NCBI RefSeq assembly: GCF_900112005.1
Contig: NZ_FOKK01000006.1
Coordinates: forward strand, 62,001-126,000
DNA length: 64,000 bases
Direction of reading: 5' to 3'
Origin: Algoriphagus aquimarinus
Lineage (GTDB): Bacteria; Bacteroidota; Bacteroidia; Cytophagales; Cyclobacteriaceae
The position numbers were made by a program, and so were the translations under genes. Every line of letters starts with the position of its first letter. Position 1 is the stretch's first letter. Shown in pieces: positions 53,408 to 62,547 of this stretch. Below the pieces are notes generated by a model. It did not search any database. It saw nothing but the letters and a program-made list of their open reading frames with translations, and was not told the DNA's origin.

Positions 53408-56400
53408 TTATCTTTTGGTTAGGAAAGCATCTGAATTGAGAATAGCGCTGGCTGTCACGGCATTGGCTGCTACTTGGTAGATGTCCAAGTCAGGACTGAT
53501 TTGGTATTCCCCTGCAGCCAACCAGCCTTTTAATTTTGGTGGATCTGATTTGAATTTACGGTATTCATTTTCCCTCAATTCCAGTAGAATTTCAAGCTCC
53601 TTAGAGTTAGGCTTTCTACCTGAAAGTCTTCGAAAAGTATCTTCTATGGCCATGGAGATTTCGGGATAAGCTAGCATCTTTTCTCCCAAAACTTTGGAAG
53701 CCTCTACAAAGGTCGGATCATTCATCAGTACCAAAGCCTGAAGCGGCGTATTGGTCTCCTGTCTCTTACTGACCGAAAAACTGTGGTCTGGTGCATCGAA
53801 GATGGCTAAAGCCGGATGGTGAACTGAGCGTTTCCAAATCGTGTACATACTCCTGCGATAAAGGTTTGCGCCCGTACCTTGCACATAGTTACCTCCATTG
53901 ACTCTCCAAAGCCCTGCAGGTTGGTAAGGGAATACACTTTTTCCTCCAATGGCTGGGGTCAACAACCCGGCTGCAAAAAGAGCATTATCCCGGATCAATT
54001 CTGCAAGCAAACGCACTGAAGGTCCCTTGGCAAGTAAGTGATTGTCAGGATCTTTTTCTTCCAGTTCTGGTCGTCTTTTTGAAGCTTGCCTATAGGTAGC
54101 CGAAGTGACAACCAAACGCTGCATGGCCTTCACATCCCACCCCGAATTCTGGAACTCCAATGCCAACCAATCCAGCAATTCAGGATGAGAAGGCAATTTT
54201 CCCTGATTTCCAAAATCCTCGGAAGTAGCAACGAGACCTATTCCAAAGAAATTCTGCCAAAACCGGTTGACTGCCACACGAGCTGTGAGTGGATTTTGAG
54301 GATCTATCAGCCATTGGGCCAGTCCCAGACGATTTTTTGGGAGATCCTCTGGCATAGGAAGCACGCTTTCAGGCGTATTTGGAAAAACCTCTTCTCCATG
54401 CTGATTATACTCTCCACGTGTCAAAATATAGGTAGGCCGCTTGTTAGGCATATCCTGCATAATCATCATCTCCGGAATTCTCTCCACAGAATCGGAATAC
54501 ACTTTCCGCTGGACAACAACTGCCTTCAGTTTTTCTCGGTAAGCAACTGAATAGTTATTGAGGTAAAGTTTCTTGAAGGATTGTTTTTCTTGGGCACTGA
54601 GTTGATTCTTAGATTTGGCTAGTGTGGCATTGAATTCGGCAGGTTTGGCTATTTGTAAGACTTCAATAGGCGAAAGTTCTTTGTCATAGACACTGACTTC
54701 ATCTACTATAGCGTCCTTAAGTCCTTTGCCCCTCCAAACTGCTCCCACCTGCAGACCCGGCTGCTCGCCTTTGAACAGGATATCTTTGTACAGATTGTCG
54801 TGGGTAGTTTGGGTAGCCATTTCCTGTCCGTTTAGGAAGACCTTAAGCCCCTTTGCTTTAGAAGAGCCGTCATAAGTCATGACTAAATTGATCCATTGGT
54901 CTCGGGGAATGTCCTTATCAGTGATTTTGGTTATGGCATTGTAAGGAGCCGAATGAGCCATCAGTAATTCCAGCCGGTTGTTTTTTAGACTCAGGTGATA
55001 GCCTCGCCAGTTATAAAGTACTGCTCCGGATCCCTTATGGAAAATTGCGCCATCAGTCAAGGATTTTGGAACAGAAACCCAGCTGCTGATCGAAAAAGGT
55101 TCGCTCTTGGAGAAGACTCCCGACCCACCCAAATCCAACCATGAATCTCCGTTGAGTTTGACTCCTTTTCCTCTTAGCCCATCCACATACATAGGCGTCT
55201 GGTTTTTTACCTCGCTGGTTAACATGGTCCCTTTTTGCGAGGGATTGAGTTGGTTTAGAATAGCTTTTTGATCAAAGGAATAGAATGCTACACGACTGGC
55301 CGGAAATTCCCTAACTGACTCTTTTTTGTATCCATTTGTAGCTAGCCAGTTCTGAAAGGCTACCTCTTCCTGTTCCGCCACTTTTTTCAATTCCTCTTCT
55401 TCCTGATTTCTTTGAGAAAGTAGATAGGCCAACATTTTATCCTTTTCCTCCCCGGTCAAAAGCATCGTCGGAGCAGGCATGGCATCGTCCCAAGAAATCT
55501 GCCCGGCCTCATCTACCTGATTGAAAAAGCTGCTCATTTCGAAGAAATTCTTCTGGGAAATTGGGTCAAATTTATGATCGTGGCACCGTGCACAGCCTAG
55601 TGTCAGCGCCATAAAAGCCTGACCCATGGTACTCGTGCGATCCACCACATATTCCACCCGAAACTCCTCTTCCACAATTCCACCTTCCATATTTTGTGGG
55701 TGAATTCGATTGAAAGCCGTAGCTATCAACTGGTCTTTGGTAGGATTGGGAAGGAGATCTCCAGCCAACTGATCCGTAATAAACTGGTCATACCGAAGGT
55801 TTTGATTGAAAGCCTGGATTACCCAATCCCGGTAGGGTGAGGCATCCCGATACCGATCTACAGTATAGCCATGCGTATCAGCAAACCGCGCAATGTCCAT
55901 CCAATGCATGGCCATTTTCTCTCCATAATGTACAGAGTTGAGCAATCTGTCAACTTGCTTTTCGTAGGCATCTTCGGATTTATCCGCCAAAAAAGCATCT
56001 ATTTCGACTAAACTTGGATTCAAACCTGTCAAATCCAGACTTAATCTTCTCAAAATGGTTTCCCTATCCGCCTCCGGTGAAGGCGTGACACTTTCCTGTT
56101 CGAGTTTATTCAGGACATAGTGGTCAATGGGGTTTTTGGCCCATGAGATATCTTTTACTTTCGGAAATTCTGATTTTTGAGGAGGGATAAAGGCCCAATG
56201 CTTCTTGTATTCTGCCCCATCTTCGATCCATTTGATCAGGATTGCCTTTTCCCGTGGGGTGAGAGCCAAATTTGATTCCTTGGAAGGCATGCTGTACTCC
56301 GGATCTTCAGAAATGATCCTGTGGAAAAGTTCACTGTTGCGAAGGCTTCCAGCTTTGATAGCGACTTTGCCCGGAGAATCTTTGAGATCGGCAAAAGCCA

Positions 56401-56617
56401 TTTCAGGAGTATGTAAACTTAGACCGGCTTTTTGTGCTGCCAGATCAGGCCCGTGACAGGCGAAACATTTATCCGACAAGATGGGCTTTACGTGAATGTT
56501 GAAGTCCAGTGATTCTGGTAATTCTTCATAGGCAGCCTGAACTTCCTCTGGCAGATGAGGGCTGCAGGAATAGACTAAAGATAGGAAGCAGAAGAAACTC
56601 AGTAATCTTACATTCAT
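53408..56617 (-). CDS. DUF1549/DUF1553 lipoprotein with cytochrome-like and LamG domains
   Basis: 1069 residues. A lipoprotein signal ends in SLVYSCSP (Cys18). Then comes a planctomycete-type cytochrome domain with one heme motif CFACH (Cys51, Cys54, His55), the DUF1549 domain (AKNPIDHYVLNKLEQE near 165 to about 385, with MHWMDIARFADTHGY near 237 and LGCARCHDHKFDP near 342, a second CxxCH), a LamG-like jelly roll (about 480-670, from KGVKLNGDSWLDLGG) and DUF1553 near the end (PLTARVAVNRFWQNFFGIGL near 778). It probably works outside the inner membrane in a redox or polysaccharide process; the reaction is not known. First gene of the three-gene unit. Confidence 0.88.
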   Translation of the reverse strand: MNVRLLSFFCFLSLVYSCSPHLPEEVQAAYEELPESLDFNIHVKPILSDKCFACHGPDLAAQKAGLSLHTPEMAFADLKDSPGKVAIKAGSLRNSELFHRIISEDPEYSMPSKESNLALTPREKAILIKWIEDGAEYKKHWAFIPPQKSEFPKVKDISWAKNPIDHYVLNKLEQESVTPSPEADRETILRRLSLDLTGLNPSLVEIDAFLADKSEDAYEKQVDRLLNSVHYGEKMAMHWMDIARFADTHGYTVDRYRDASPYRDWVIQAFNQNLRYDQFITDQLAGDLLPNPTKDQLIATAFNRIHPQNMEGGIVEEEFRVEYVVDRTSTMGQAFMALTLGCARCHDHKFDPISQKNFFEMSSFFNQVDEAGQISWDDAMPAPTMLLTGEEKDKMLAYLLSQRNQEEEELKKVAEQEEVAFQNWLATNGYKKESVREFPASRVAFYSFDQKAILNQLNPSQKGTMLTSEVKNQTPMYVDGLRGKGVKLNGDSWLDLGGSGVFSKSEPFSISSWVSVPKSLTDGAIFHKGSGAVLYNWRGYHLSLKNNRLELLMAHSAPYNAITKITDKDIPRDQWINLVMTYDGSSKAKGLKVFLNGQEMATQTTHDNLYKDILFKGEQPGLQVGAVWRGKGLKDAIVDEVSVYDKELSPIEVLQIAKPAEFNATLAKSKNQLSAQEKQSFKKLYLNNYSVAYREKLKAVVVQRKVYSDSVERIPEMMIMQDMPNKRPTYILTRGEYNQHGEEVFPNTPESVLPMPEDLPKNRLGLAQWLIDPQNPLTARVAVNRFWQNFFGIGLVATSEDFGNQGKLPSHPELLDWLALEFQNSGWDVKAMQRLVVTSATYRQASKRRPELEEKDPDNHLLAKGPSVRLLAELIRDNALFAAGLLTPAIGGKSVFPYQPAGLWRVNGGNYVQGTGANLYRRSMYTIWKRSVHHPALAIFDAPDHSFSVSKRQETNTPLQALVLMNDPTFVEASKVLGEKMLAYPEISMAIEDTFRRLSGRKPNSKELEILLELRENEYRKFKSDPPKLKGWLAAGEYQISPDLDIYQVAANAVTASAILNSDAFLTKR

Positions 56618-56624
56618 TTGAAAT

Positions 56625-56657
56625 CAAATCTACTCCACAAACTAATGAAATTTCAAA
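56625..56657 (-). promoter_or_regulatory. Predicted promoter of the DUF1553 operon
   Basis: On the minus strand TTTG (56657-56654) and TAGATTTG (56632-56625) stand 21 bases apart, matching the Bacteroidota elements; the -7 is exact. The ATG at 56617 follows within eight bases, implying a nearly leaderless message. Confidence 0.4.
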
Positions 56658-56903
56658 GAAGATACTACACGCTACATCCTGTATTCAAGCAAAATCCATC
56701 CTAATTACTATACCTGAATGGGACTTTAAAACATAGACTATTATTGCTGCCAATATGAAATTGGCAATTTTGAAATTGCAGATTTGATGATGATAATCGT
56801 ATAGGTAAATGGAATATTTGCTAGTCTAGCTACCATGCTCCCAGATTATGACTTGTTTCTGCGAAATACTCATTTATACCCTTTTGTTGAGTAGAAATAG
56901 GGC
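56658..56903. other. Intergenic region without a recognisable gene
   Basis: The upstream part of the 335-base gap between the DUF1553 promoter and the next terminator. No coding frame, repeat or structured RNA stood out. Confidence 0.4.
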
Positions 56904-56908
56904 ATAAA

Positions 56909-56931
56909 AAAAGCCTCCTTAAGGAAGCTTT
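56909..56931 (-). terminator. Rho-independent terminator after the oxidoreductase gene
   Basis: AAAGCCTCCTT and AAGGAAGCTTT form a stem of about ten pairs with one bulge; on the minus strand a run of seven T follows. It lies about 20 bases beyond the oxidoreductase stop at 56953. Confidence 0.75.
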
Positions 56932-56952
56932 AATAAAAAGATATTAAATGGA

Positions 56953-57609
56953 CTAAAGCTTACTCAGCGCATCCTTGATTTTGTCTTGACCTTCCAGTAT
57001 CTCAAAGGAAATCACAGAAGCGAGTTGGGAATCCAGTACCTCTACTAATGTTTCAGCGACATCTTCACGTGCGATTTTTCCTCGCTTGCCAAGTTTATTA
57101 GCCGCTTCTATTTCCCCTGTTCCTTTATCATTGGTTAAGCTGCCTGGGCGCACAATAGAGTAATTCAAGTCACTTTTCATCAGATGATTATCTGCGTTGT
57201 GCTTTGCTAATAAGTAGCCATGCATGTCTGAATCCTTGAAGTCTTCAGGATTTCCGGCACCCATAGAGCTGAGCAGTACAAATTTTTCTATGTTATGCTT
57301 TTTGGCAAAATCCACACTTTTTATTGCACCTTCCTGATCTACGGCTTTCGTTTTTTCTGGGCCTGTAGATCCTCCGGAGCCAGCAGCGAAAATCACCTTT
57401 GAAACCCCACTAAATGCAGGTTCAAAATCCTTTTCCAGATCACCGAGTACTGTTTCTATTCCTTTATTCTCAAAATATTTCGCTTGAGATTCTTTCCTAA
57501 TCATCGCGATAGGATGGTAGGTAGCTGAGTTCTGCAACAGATTACTAATTATTTTTCCAGTGCTTCCATTAGCACCGATTACTAATACTTTTTGCTTTTC
57601 GGTATTCAT
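56953..57609 (-). CDS. NAD(P)-binding oxidoreductase of the NmrA/SDR type
   Basis: 218 residues, a single Rossmann domain. The dinucleotide-binding motif GANGSTGKIISNLL is near 13-26, with LGDLEKDF near 56, KVIFAAGSGGSTGPEKTKAV near 70, FVLLSSMGAGNPEDF near 111 and LNYSIVRPGSLTNDKGTG near 148. Atypical SDR proteins like this lack the classical YxxxK pair, and this one has no obvious one either. It may be a redox sensor or a sugar/isoprenoid reductase; no neighbour clarifies this. Single gene with its own terminator. Confidence 0.85.
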   Translation of the reverse strand: MNTEKQKVLVIGANGSTGKIISNLLQNSATYHPIAMIRKESQAKYFENKGIETVLGDLEKDFEPAFSGVSKVIFAAGSGGSTGPEKTKAVDQEGAIKSVDFAKKHNIEKFVLLSSMGAGNPEDFKDSDMHGYLLAKHNADNHLMKSDLNYSIVRPGSLTNDKGTGEIEAANKLGKRGKIAREDVAETLVEVLDSQLASVISFEILEGQDKIKDALSKL

Positions 57610-57802
57610 GAGTTTTTTTTAATTGCAAAAAGTCCAAGAAGCAAGCCACAGTAAGAATTGGCTTGAATCTTATGTGCTCGAATCCATAAGACGCTCAGCA
57701 TATTTCAGTGTAAATGGTAATCGAATTTGCAGGAAAAAAAGAAAAATCACGTCCCTCAGGTAGGGGAGATACTGGAAGTCCCAGAAGAAAAAAATCGATC
57801 TT

Positions 57803-58065
57803 TTACTTTTTGAAGACGGGTGTATAAGCTTGAATGGCTGATTTAGCGAAGCGACTTACTCTGTATCCAGATTGAGTTTTATTTGCTTTTAAGTAATCTG
57901 CAAGTGGTAGTTCAGATATTTCCACTGCGCTTTTTTTCGAACTCGCATGCATCAAATGAATTCTTCCATTTTTCTTAATAGCAAAACCAGTATGCACTAT
58001 ATCCAAATTGCTCATGCTGGTAGTTATGGCAATGATGTCCCCAGATTGTATAGATTTTTCCAGCT
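57803..58065 (-). pseudogene. Truncated relic of a DUF1460 amidase-like gene
   Basis: The sequence encodes the C-terminal third of the protein at 58983-59828: KLEKSIQSGDIIAITTSMSN, then LDIVHTGFAIKKNGRIHLMH and SGYRVSRFAK, against RLEKSIKSGDIIAITTSMTN and so on in the intact gene. DNA identity is roughly 80 percent by eye. Similarity stops upstream at about 58065, in the middle of the domain, so the catalytic Cys region is missing. The remaining 70-codon frame (from ATG 58015) is probably not functional. The cyclase gene lies between relic and intact copy. Confidence 0.75.
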
Positions 58066-58122
58066 TGAATTTATGATTACGGGATTCAAGGTTTAACTTA
58101 AGTGAAACAAAAGAATAAACAG

Positions 58123-58962
58123 ATGAAGTTTTTTGATAGTTTCTCCGTAGGAAGGAAGTTGTTTTTCATTTTGAGTCTAGGTGTTTTAGGAGCTTGCACA
58201 CAGGAAGCATCTGTTTCCACCATCTCCACTGAACCTTTTATAAACGCTCAGTGGATTGATTTGTCCTATTCTTTTGATTCTACCACTTTATACTGGCCCA
58301 ATAATCCTGATGGATTTCAGCACAGAGTAGATGCTGAAGGGGTGACAGATTTGGGTTATTATTATTCTTCTTATACGATTTTAACTCCAGAGCATGGAGG
58401 TACGCACTTGGATGCGCCCATACATTTTTATGAAAAAGGGGAAACTGTAGATGAACTTCCACTCTCCAAATTGACCGGAGAGGCAGTGGTGATAGATGTC
58501 AGTGCCTTGGCTCTAGAAAACAGGGATTACTTGATCGATTCAGTTGCTGTTTTGAATTGGGAGGCCGAGCATGGTATGATTCCTGAGCAGTCCATGGTGT
58601 TATTTCGTACAGGTTATGGCAAGTTTTATCCAGATCGAGAAGCTTATTTTGGCACTGCCAAAATGGGAGCTGAGGCAATTCCAGAACTTCATTTCCCAGG
58701 AATACAGCCTGAAACAGCCGCCTGGTTAGCGAAGTCGCGCAATGTGAAAGCAGTGGGTTTGGATACGCCAAGTTTGGATTATGGACAATCCAAAGACTTC
58801 GCCGCGCATCAGGCTTTGATGGAAAATCAGATTCCAGGTTTTGAAAATGTAGCTAATTTGGATCTCTTGCCGGCTATGGGCATTTATGTCATTGCACTTC
58901 CTATGAAAATCAAGGGAGGAAGTGGAGGCCCACTTCGGATAATTGCTATGATACAGGAATAG
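58123..58962 (+). CDS. Cyclase-family (kynurenine formamidase-like) lipoprotein
   Basis: 279 residues from the ATG at 58123, which opens a lipoprotein signal (FFILSLGVLGACTQ); the upstream ATG at 58102 adds seven residues. The family's metal site is the HGGTHLDAPIHF segment near 94-105, with the substrate/metal side LVLFRTGYGKFY near 157, AVGLDTPSLDYGQSKDFAAH near 210-229 and GSGGPLRIIAMI at the end. Family members hydrolyse N-formylkynurenine or related cyclic amides using Zn or Mn. A lipoprotein form in the envelope makes a kynurenine role less certain. It sits between the relic and the intact DUF1460 gene, in the opposite direction to both. Confidence 0.87.
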   Translation: MKFFDSFSVGRKLFFILSLGVLGACTQEASVSTISTEPFINAQWIDLSYSFDSTTLYWPNNPDGFQHRVDAEGVTDLGYYYSSYTILTPEHGGTHLDAPIHFYEKGETVDELPLSKLTGEAVVIDVSALALENRDYLIDSVAVLNWEAEHGMIPEQSMVLFRTGYGKFYPDREAYFGTAKMGAEAIPELHFPGIQPETAAWLAKSRNVKAVGLDTPSLDYGQSKDFAAHQALMENQIPGFENVANLDLLPAMGIYVIALPMKIKGGSGGPLRIIAMIQE

Positions 58963-58982
58963 GAATTTGAATCCCAAAGTGA

Positions 58983-59828
58983 TTAATCCTTAGCTAATCT
59001 ACTCACTATGATACCTGACTGAGATTTATTTCCAGCCAAGTAATCACTGAGTGTTTTTTCGGAGATTTCCACTTTCATATTTTTCGAAGAGGCATGCATC
59101 AAATGGATTCGGCCATTTTTCTCAATAGCAAAACCCGTGTGAACGATATCCAGGTTGGTCATACTGGTAGTAATGGCAATGATATCTCCTGATTTTATGG
59201 ATTTTTCCAGCCTAGCTATTTCAGCTTTGGGAATGTAGAAGTAGCTTCTCTCTTTGATGGCTGACTCGGTAGTTTTGATTGTAGCTATATTGGATGGATC
59301 TGCAAGCTGAGCGTAAAACTTCGGGTTCTCCGACATGAAGGAAGGAGTGTTTGGGTAGGGAGATCCACCGATTTCTTGCGTGATATCACTCAGAATTCCC
59401 TTTTCTTGATTTTCAAAAATCCAATCAGAAAAGTAATGCAAACGGGAAGGGTAGCCTTCATTGATTCCATCCCTGTAGCGGATATATGCCAATTCTTTCT
59501 CAAATGCTTCAAATGTAAACTCACTTTCCTTGGCAAGTCGAGTTAGCGTTATCACTGTTTCTACAAAAGTGGTACAGTCCAAACCTGTCAAGTTGATGAC
59601 CAACTTTTCTGCTCCAGGAAGTTCCAGTGTTTTCTCTACGTAGGGGGTTTCGAGAAACCACTGGCCTATCTCCATATTGATTTCATTGGAGGTTTTGCCA
59701 GAATAGTCGTGCTCAGAAAGCCGAGTTAGATAGCTTTCAAGTTTTTCTCGGCTTTCAAGGGTGCAAACGGTTTGGGCTGAGGCACAAAATGCAATCCAAC
59801 AGAAAGTTAAGGTGAGAAACAGTTTCAA
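58983..59828 (-). CDS. N-acetylmuramoyl-L-alanine amidase-like protein (DUF1460)
   Basis: 281 residues with a signal peptide (LFLTLTFCWIAFCASAQ). The NlpC/P60-like DUF1460 fold is indicated by INLTGLDCTTFVETVITLTR near 80-99 with the candidate catalytic Cys, by RLHYFSDWIFENQ, and by LDIVHTGFAIEKNGRIHLMH near 228-247 carrying the His. These proteins are thought to act on peptidoglycan in the periplasm. The stop is 20 bases from the cyclase stop (convergent). The gene is the intact paralogue of the relic at 57803-58065. Confidence 0.88.
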   Translation of the reverse strand: MKLFLTLTFCWIAFCASAQTVCTLESREKLESYLTRLSEHDYSGKTSNEINMEIGQWFLETPYVEKTLELPGAEKLVINLTGLDCTTFVETVITLTRLAKESEFTFEAFEKELAYIRYRDGINEGYPSRLHYFSDWIFENQEKGILSDITQEIGGSPYPNTPSFMSENPKFYAQLADPSNIATIKTTESAIKERSYFYIPKAEIARLEKSIKSGDIIAITTSMTNLDIVHTGFAIEKNGRIHLMHASSKNMKVEISEKTLSDYLAGNKSQSGIIVSRLAKD

Positions 59829-60005
59829 GATAGAGTTGGTTTGAATGAGTTTAAAGCTACTTCATTTTTAAATAAATCGAAATAGAAATGAAAACTAGGA
59901 TGTCTTAAAGTATCTTCAAATCCATTAAGAATATTCAATTAACACAAGTAAAGTTGCTTAGGTGAACACCGAAAGCCTTGATCATGAAACTTTTTTCTTT
60001 CCAAT

Positions 60006-62390
60006 ATGCCTTCTAATTCCATCAAAATCCCTTTTACCCTACTTCTCCTCATTCTTTTGCAAACAATCGCCTTTGCGCAGAAGGACTTCTATATATCTCC
60101 GCTTGGGGATGATAAGAATGTCGGGAGTCAAGAGTCACCGTTTCGCACTCTGGGACATGCTAAAGAAGTAGTCAAAGCTTATAAAGTAGAAAAGCCAAAA
60201 GAAAAGGTGACGCTGATTCTTAGAGATGGGACATATTATCTCAGTGAGTCACTGGTCTTTGATTCGAAGGAATCTGGCACTACTGAGAAGCCTTATACAA
60301 TTCGTGGGGCTGAGGGGGAGAAAGTGATACTAAGTGGAGGGAAGTCATTGGAATTGAAATGGAAACGCTTTAAAGGTGATCTTTTGGCGGCAAAAGTTCC
60401 AGCGGGAGTGGACTTTTCCTCACTTTATATAAATGGTGAGAAGCAGATCCGAGCTCGATATCCAAATTATCAAGCGGATGTTTATCCATTCAATGGCTTT
60501 TCCGAAGATGCAATTTCAAAGGAAAAAATCGCGAGTTGGAAGAATCCGGAAGGAGGCTACATTCATGCCCTTCATAAAAGTAAATGGGGCGGAATGCATT
60601 ATTTGATCACGGGAAAATTTGCGAGCGATAGTTTGATGTATGAAGGAGGCTGGCAAAATAACAGGTCCAGTGGGTTACATGCGAAATATAGGTTTGTGGA
60701 GAATGTTTTCGAGGAACTGGATAGCCCAAAAGAATGGTTTCTAGACACGAAAAAAGGGGTGCTTTATTTTTATCCTGAAGAAGGACTAGCAATTGAAAAC
60801 ATCCAAAAAGTAGAAGTGGGGATGTTAGAAAACCTAATTTCTTTCGAAGGAGATAAGGATCATCCTGTTCATGATATCGTGTTACAGAATTTGATTTTTC
60901 AACAAAGCACCCCAACCTTCATGAAAACGGAAGAACGTCTGATGAGGAGTGATTGGACGGTATATAGAAGCGGAGCGATTCTGTTGGATGGCACGGAGAA
61001 CATTCTGATTGAAGACAATGTTTTTCAGGATTTGGGAGGCAATGCGATTTTCGTGAGTAACTATAATCGAAACACGATCATCAAAGGGAATTTGATTGAG
61101 GAAATAGGAGGGAGTGCAATCAGTTTTGTAGGGAATCCGGATGCCGTTCGTTCTCCATCTTTCAATTATCATGAGTTTGTTCCAGAGGAAGATATTGATA
61201 CTATTCCGGGTCCTAAGTCTGAGAATTACCCTGCTAATTCACGCGTTGTGGATAATCTGATACGCAATATTGGCACGATTGAAAAGCAAGTTGCGGGTGT
61301 TCAGATAGAAATGGCGATGGATCTGCATATCGTTCACAACACCATTTATAATGTGCCAAGAGCAGGAATCAATATAGGTGATGGAGCTTGGGGTGGGCAT
61401 ATTATTGAATACAATGATGTATTCAATACCGTGATGGAAACTGGCGATCATGGGGCGTTTAACTCGTGGGGAAGAGATCGATTTTGGCATCCGAATAGGC
61501 AAACTATGGATGAGCTGACGGCGAAGCATCCTGACTGGATAAAACTTGATGCCATCAAAACCACCATTATCCGCAACAATCGTTTTCACTGCGATCATGG
61601 CTGGGATATAGATTTGGATGACGGATCGAACAATTATGAGATTTATAATAATCTGGCTTTAAGTGGAGGTATCAAATTGCGTGAGGGATTTTATAGAACT
61701 GTTTACAATAACATTATGGTGAACAATGGCTTCCATCCGCATGTGTGGTTTAAGGAAAGTCATGATGTTTTCACTCGAAATATTGTGATGACATCACATA
61801 AGCAAATCCGCGTCAACGATTGGGGAGATCAGGTGGATGAGAACTTTTTTACTTCGCAGGGAGATCTTGATCAAAGTAGATCTTTTGGTGTGGAGGCAAG
61901 CGGTGAGTTTGGCGATCCTATGTTTGTGAATCCTGAGGCAGGAGATTTTAGCCTGGAGGAAGATTCTCCGGCGATCCAAACTGTAGGATTTGTGAACTTC
62001 GATATGGATAAATTCGGGGTGACTTCTCCAGAATTGAAAAAGTTGGCTGACTCTCCTAAAATCCCATTTCTATTATTAGAAACTCATGAGGATAAAGCAG
62101 AAATCCGTGAATGGCATGGATTCAAGGTGAAGAATATGGAGACGCTGGGCGAGCAATCTGCAGCTGGATTAAATGAAATTACCGGAGTAATCGTTCTTGA
62201 AGTTCCAAGTCAGTATGACACTAGCGCTCCCAATTCATTAAGAGTTGGTGATGTGATTTTGGCATGCTGGGACGAGGAAGTGAGTGATTTTATCTCGCTT
62301 AGCAAAGTAGAAAAGGGCAACAACTGGAAAGGTCATACCGAGTTAAAAGTTTGGAGAAATCAAGGGTTGACCTCAGCAGTGATTCAATAG
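60006..62390 (+). CDS. Secreted right-handed beta-helix protein, GH141-like, with PDZ-like tail
   Basis: 794 residues with a signal peptide (FTLLLLILLQTIAFAQ). From DFYISPLGDDKNVGSQESPF and YTIRGAEGEKVILSGG it has the parallel beta-helix pattern of carbohydrate-active enzymes, with repeated strands such as NILIEDNVFQDLGGNAIFV, NTIIKGNLIEEIGGSAISF and VDNLIRNIGTIEKQVAGV near 340-440. The order of motifs and the closing MFVNPEAGDFSLEEDSPAIQ segment resemble family GH141 (fucosidase/xylanase group). The last 90 residues look like a PDZ domain (TSAPNSLRVGDVILACWDEE). The sialidase and hexosaminidase genes nearby fit glycan breakdown. GH141 is inference. Confidence 0.75.
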   Translation: MPSNSIKIPFTLLLLILLQTIAFAQKDFYISPLGDDKNVGSQESPFRTLGHAKEVVKAYKVEKPKEKVTLILRDGTYYLSESLVFDSKESGTTEKPYTIRGAEGEKVILSGGKSLELKWKRFKGDLLAAKVPAGVDFSSLYINGEKQIRARYPNYQADVYPFNGFSEDAISKEKIASWKNPEGGYIHALHKSKWGGMHYLITGKFASDSLMYEGGWQNNRSSGLHAKYRFVENVFEELDSPKEWFLDTKKGVLYFYPEEGLAIENIQKVEVGMLENLISFEGDKDHPVHDIVLQNLIFQQSTPTFMKTEERLMRSDWTVYRSGAILLDGTENILIEDNVFQDLGGNAIFVSNYNRNTIIKGNLIEEIGGSAISFVGNPDAVRSPSFNYHEFVPEEDIDTIPGPKSENYPANSRVVDNLIRNIGTIEKQVAGVQIEMAMDLHIVHNTIYNVPRAGINIGDGAWGGHIIEYNDVFNTVMETGDHGAFNSWGRDRFWHPNRQTMDELTAKHPDWIKLDAIKTTIIRNNRFHCDHGWDIDLDDGSNNYEIYNNLALSGGIKLREGFYRTVYNNIMVNNGFHPHVWFKESHDVFTRNIVMTSHKQIRVNDWGDQVDENFFTSQGDLDQSRSFGVEASGEFGDPMFVNPEAGDFSLEEDSPAIQTVGFVNFDMDKFGVTSPELKKLADSPKIPFLLLETHEDKAEIREWHGFKVKNMETLGEQSAAGLNEITGVIVLEVPSQYDTSAPNSLRVGDVILACWDEEVSDFISLSKVEKGNNWKGHTELKVWRNQGLTSAVIQ

Positions 62391-62420
62391 GATAATTCGT
62401 TTTCCAAAATGAAATTGTTG

Positions 62421-62460
62421 AAAATCCCCCTAGCCCCCTTTAAAAAGGGGGAGTTGGCTC
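62421..62460. repeat. Short palindromic intergenic repeat
   Basis: CCCCCTTT and AAAGGGGG (62434-62451) form an 8-bp stem with a two-base loop, within AAAATCCCCCTAGCC. This C-rich palindrome is of the type scattered through Bacteroidota intergenic DNA. It could also act as a weak terminator for the beta-helix gene, though no T-run follows. Confidence 0.45.
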
Positions 62461-62547
62461 AATTTGATCATTAAACCCAAATTTCCTCAAGGAAGGTGGA
62501 TAGTTGTGGATTCTCAAAATTCTCTTACCTAAGAAGGAATTCAACTA

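Noticed and set aside
54086..54550. Plus-strand 154-codon frame inside the DUF1553 gene
   Set aside because: Antisense shadow of a well-supported long gene; no recognisable domain.
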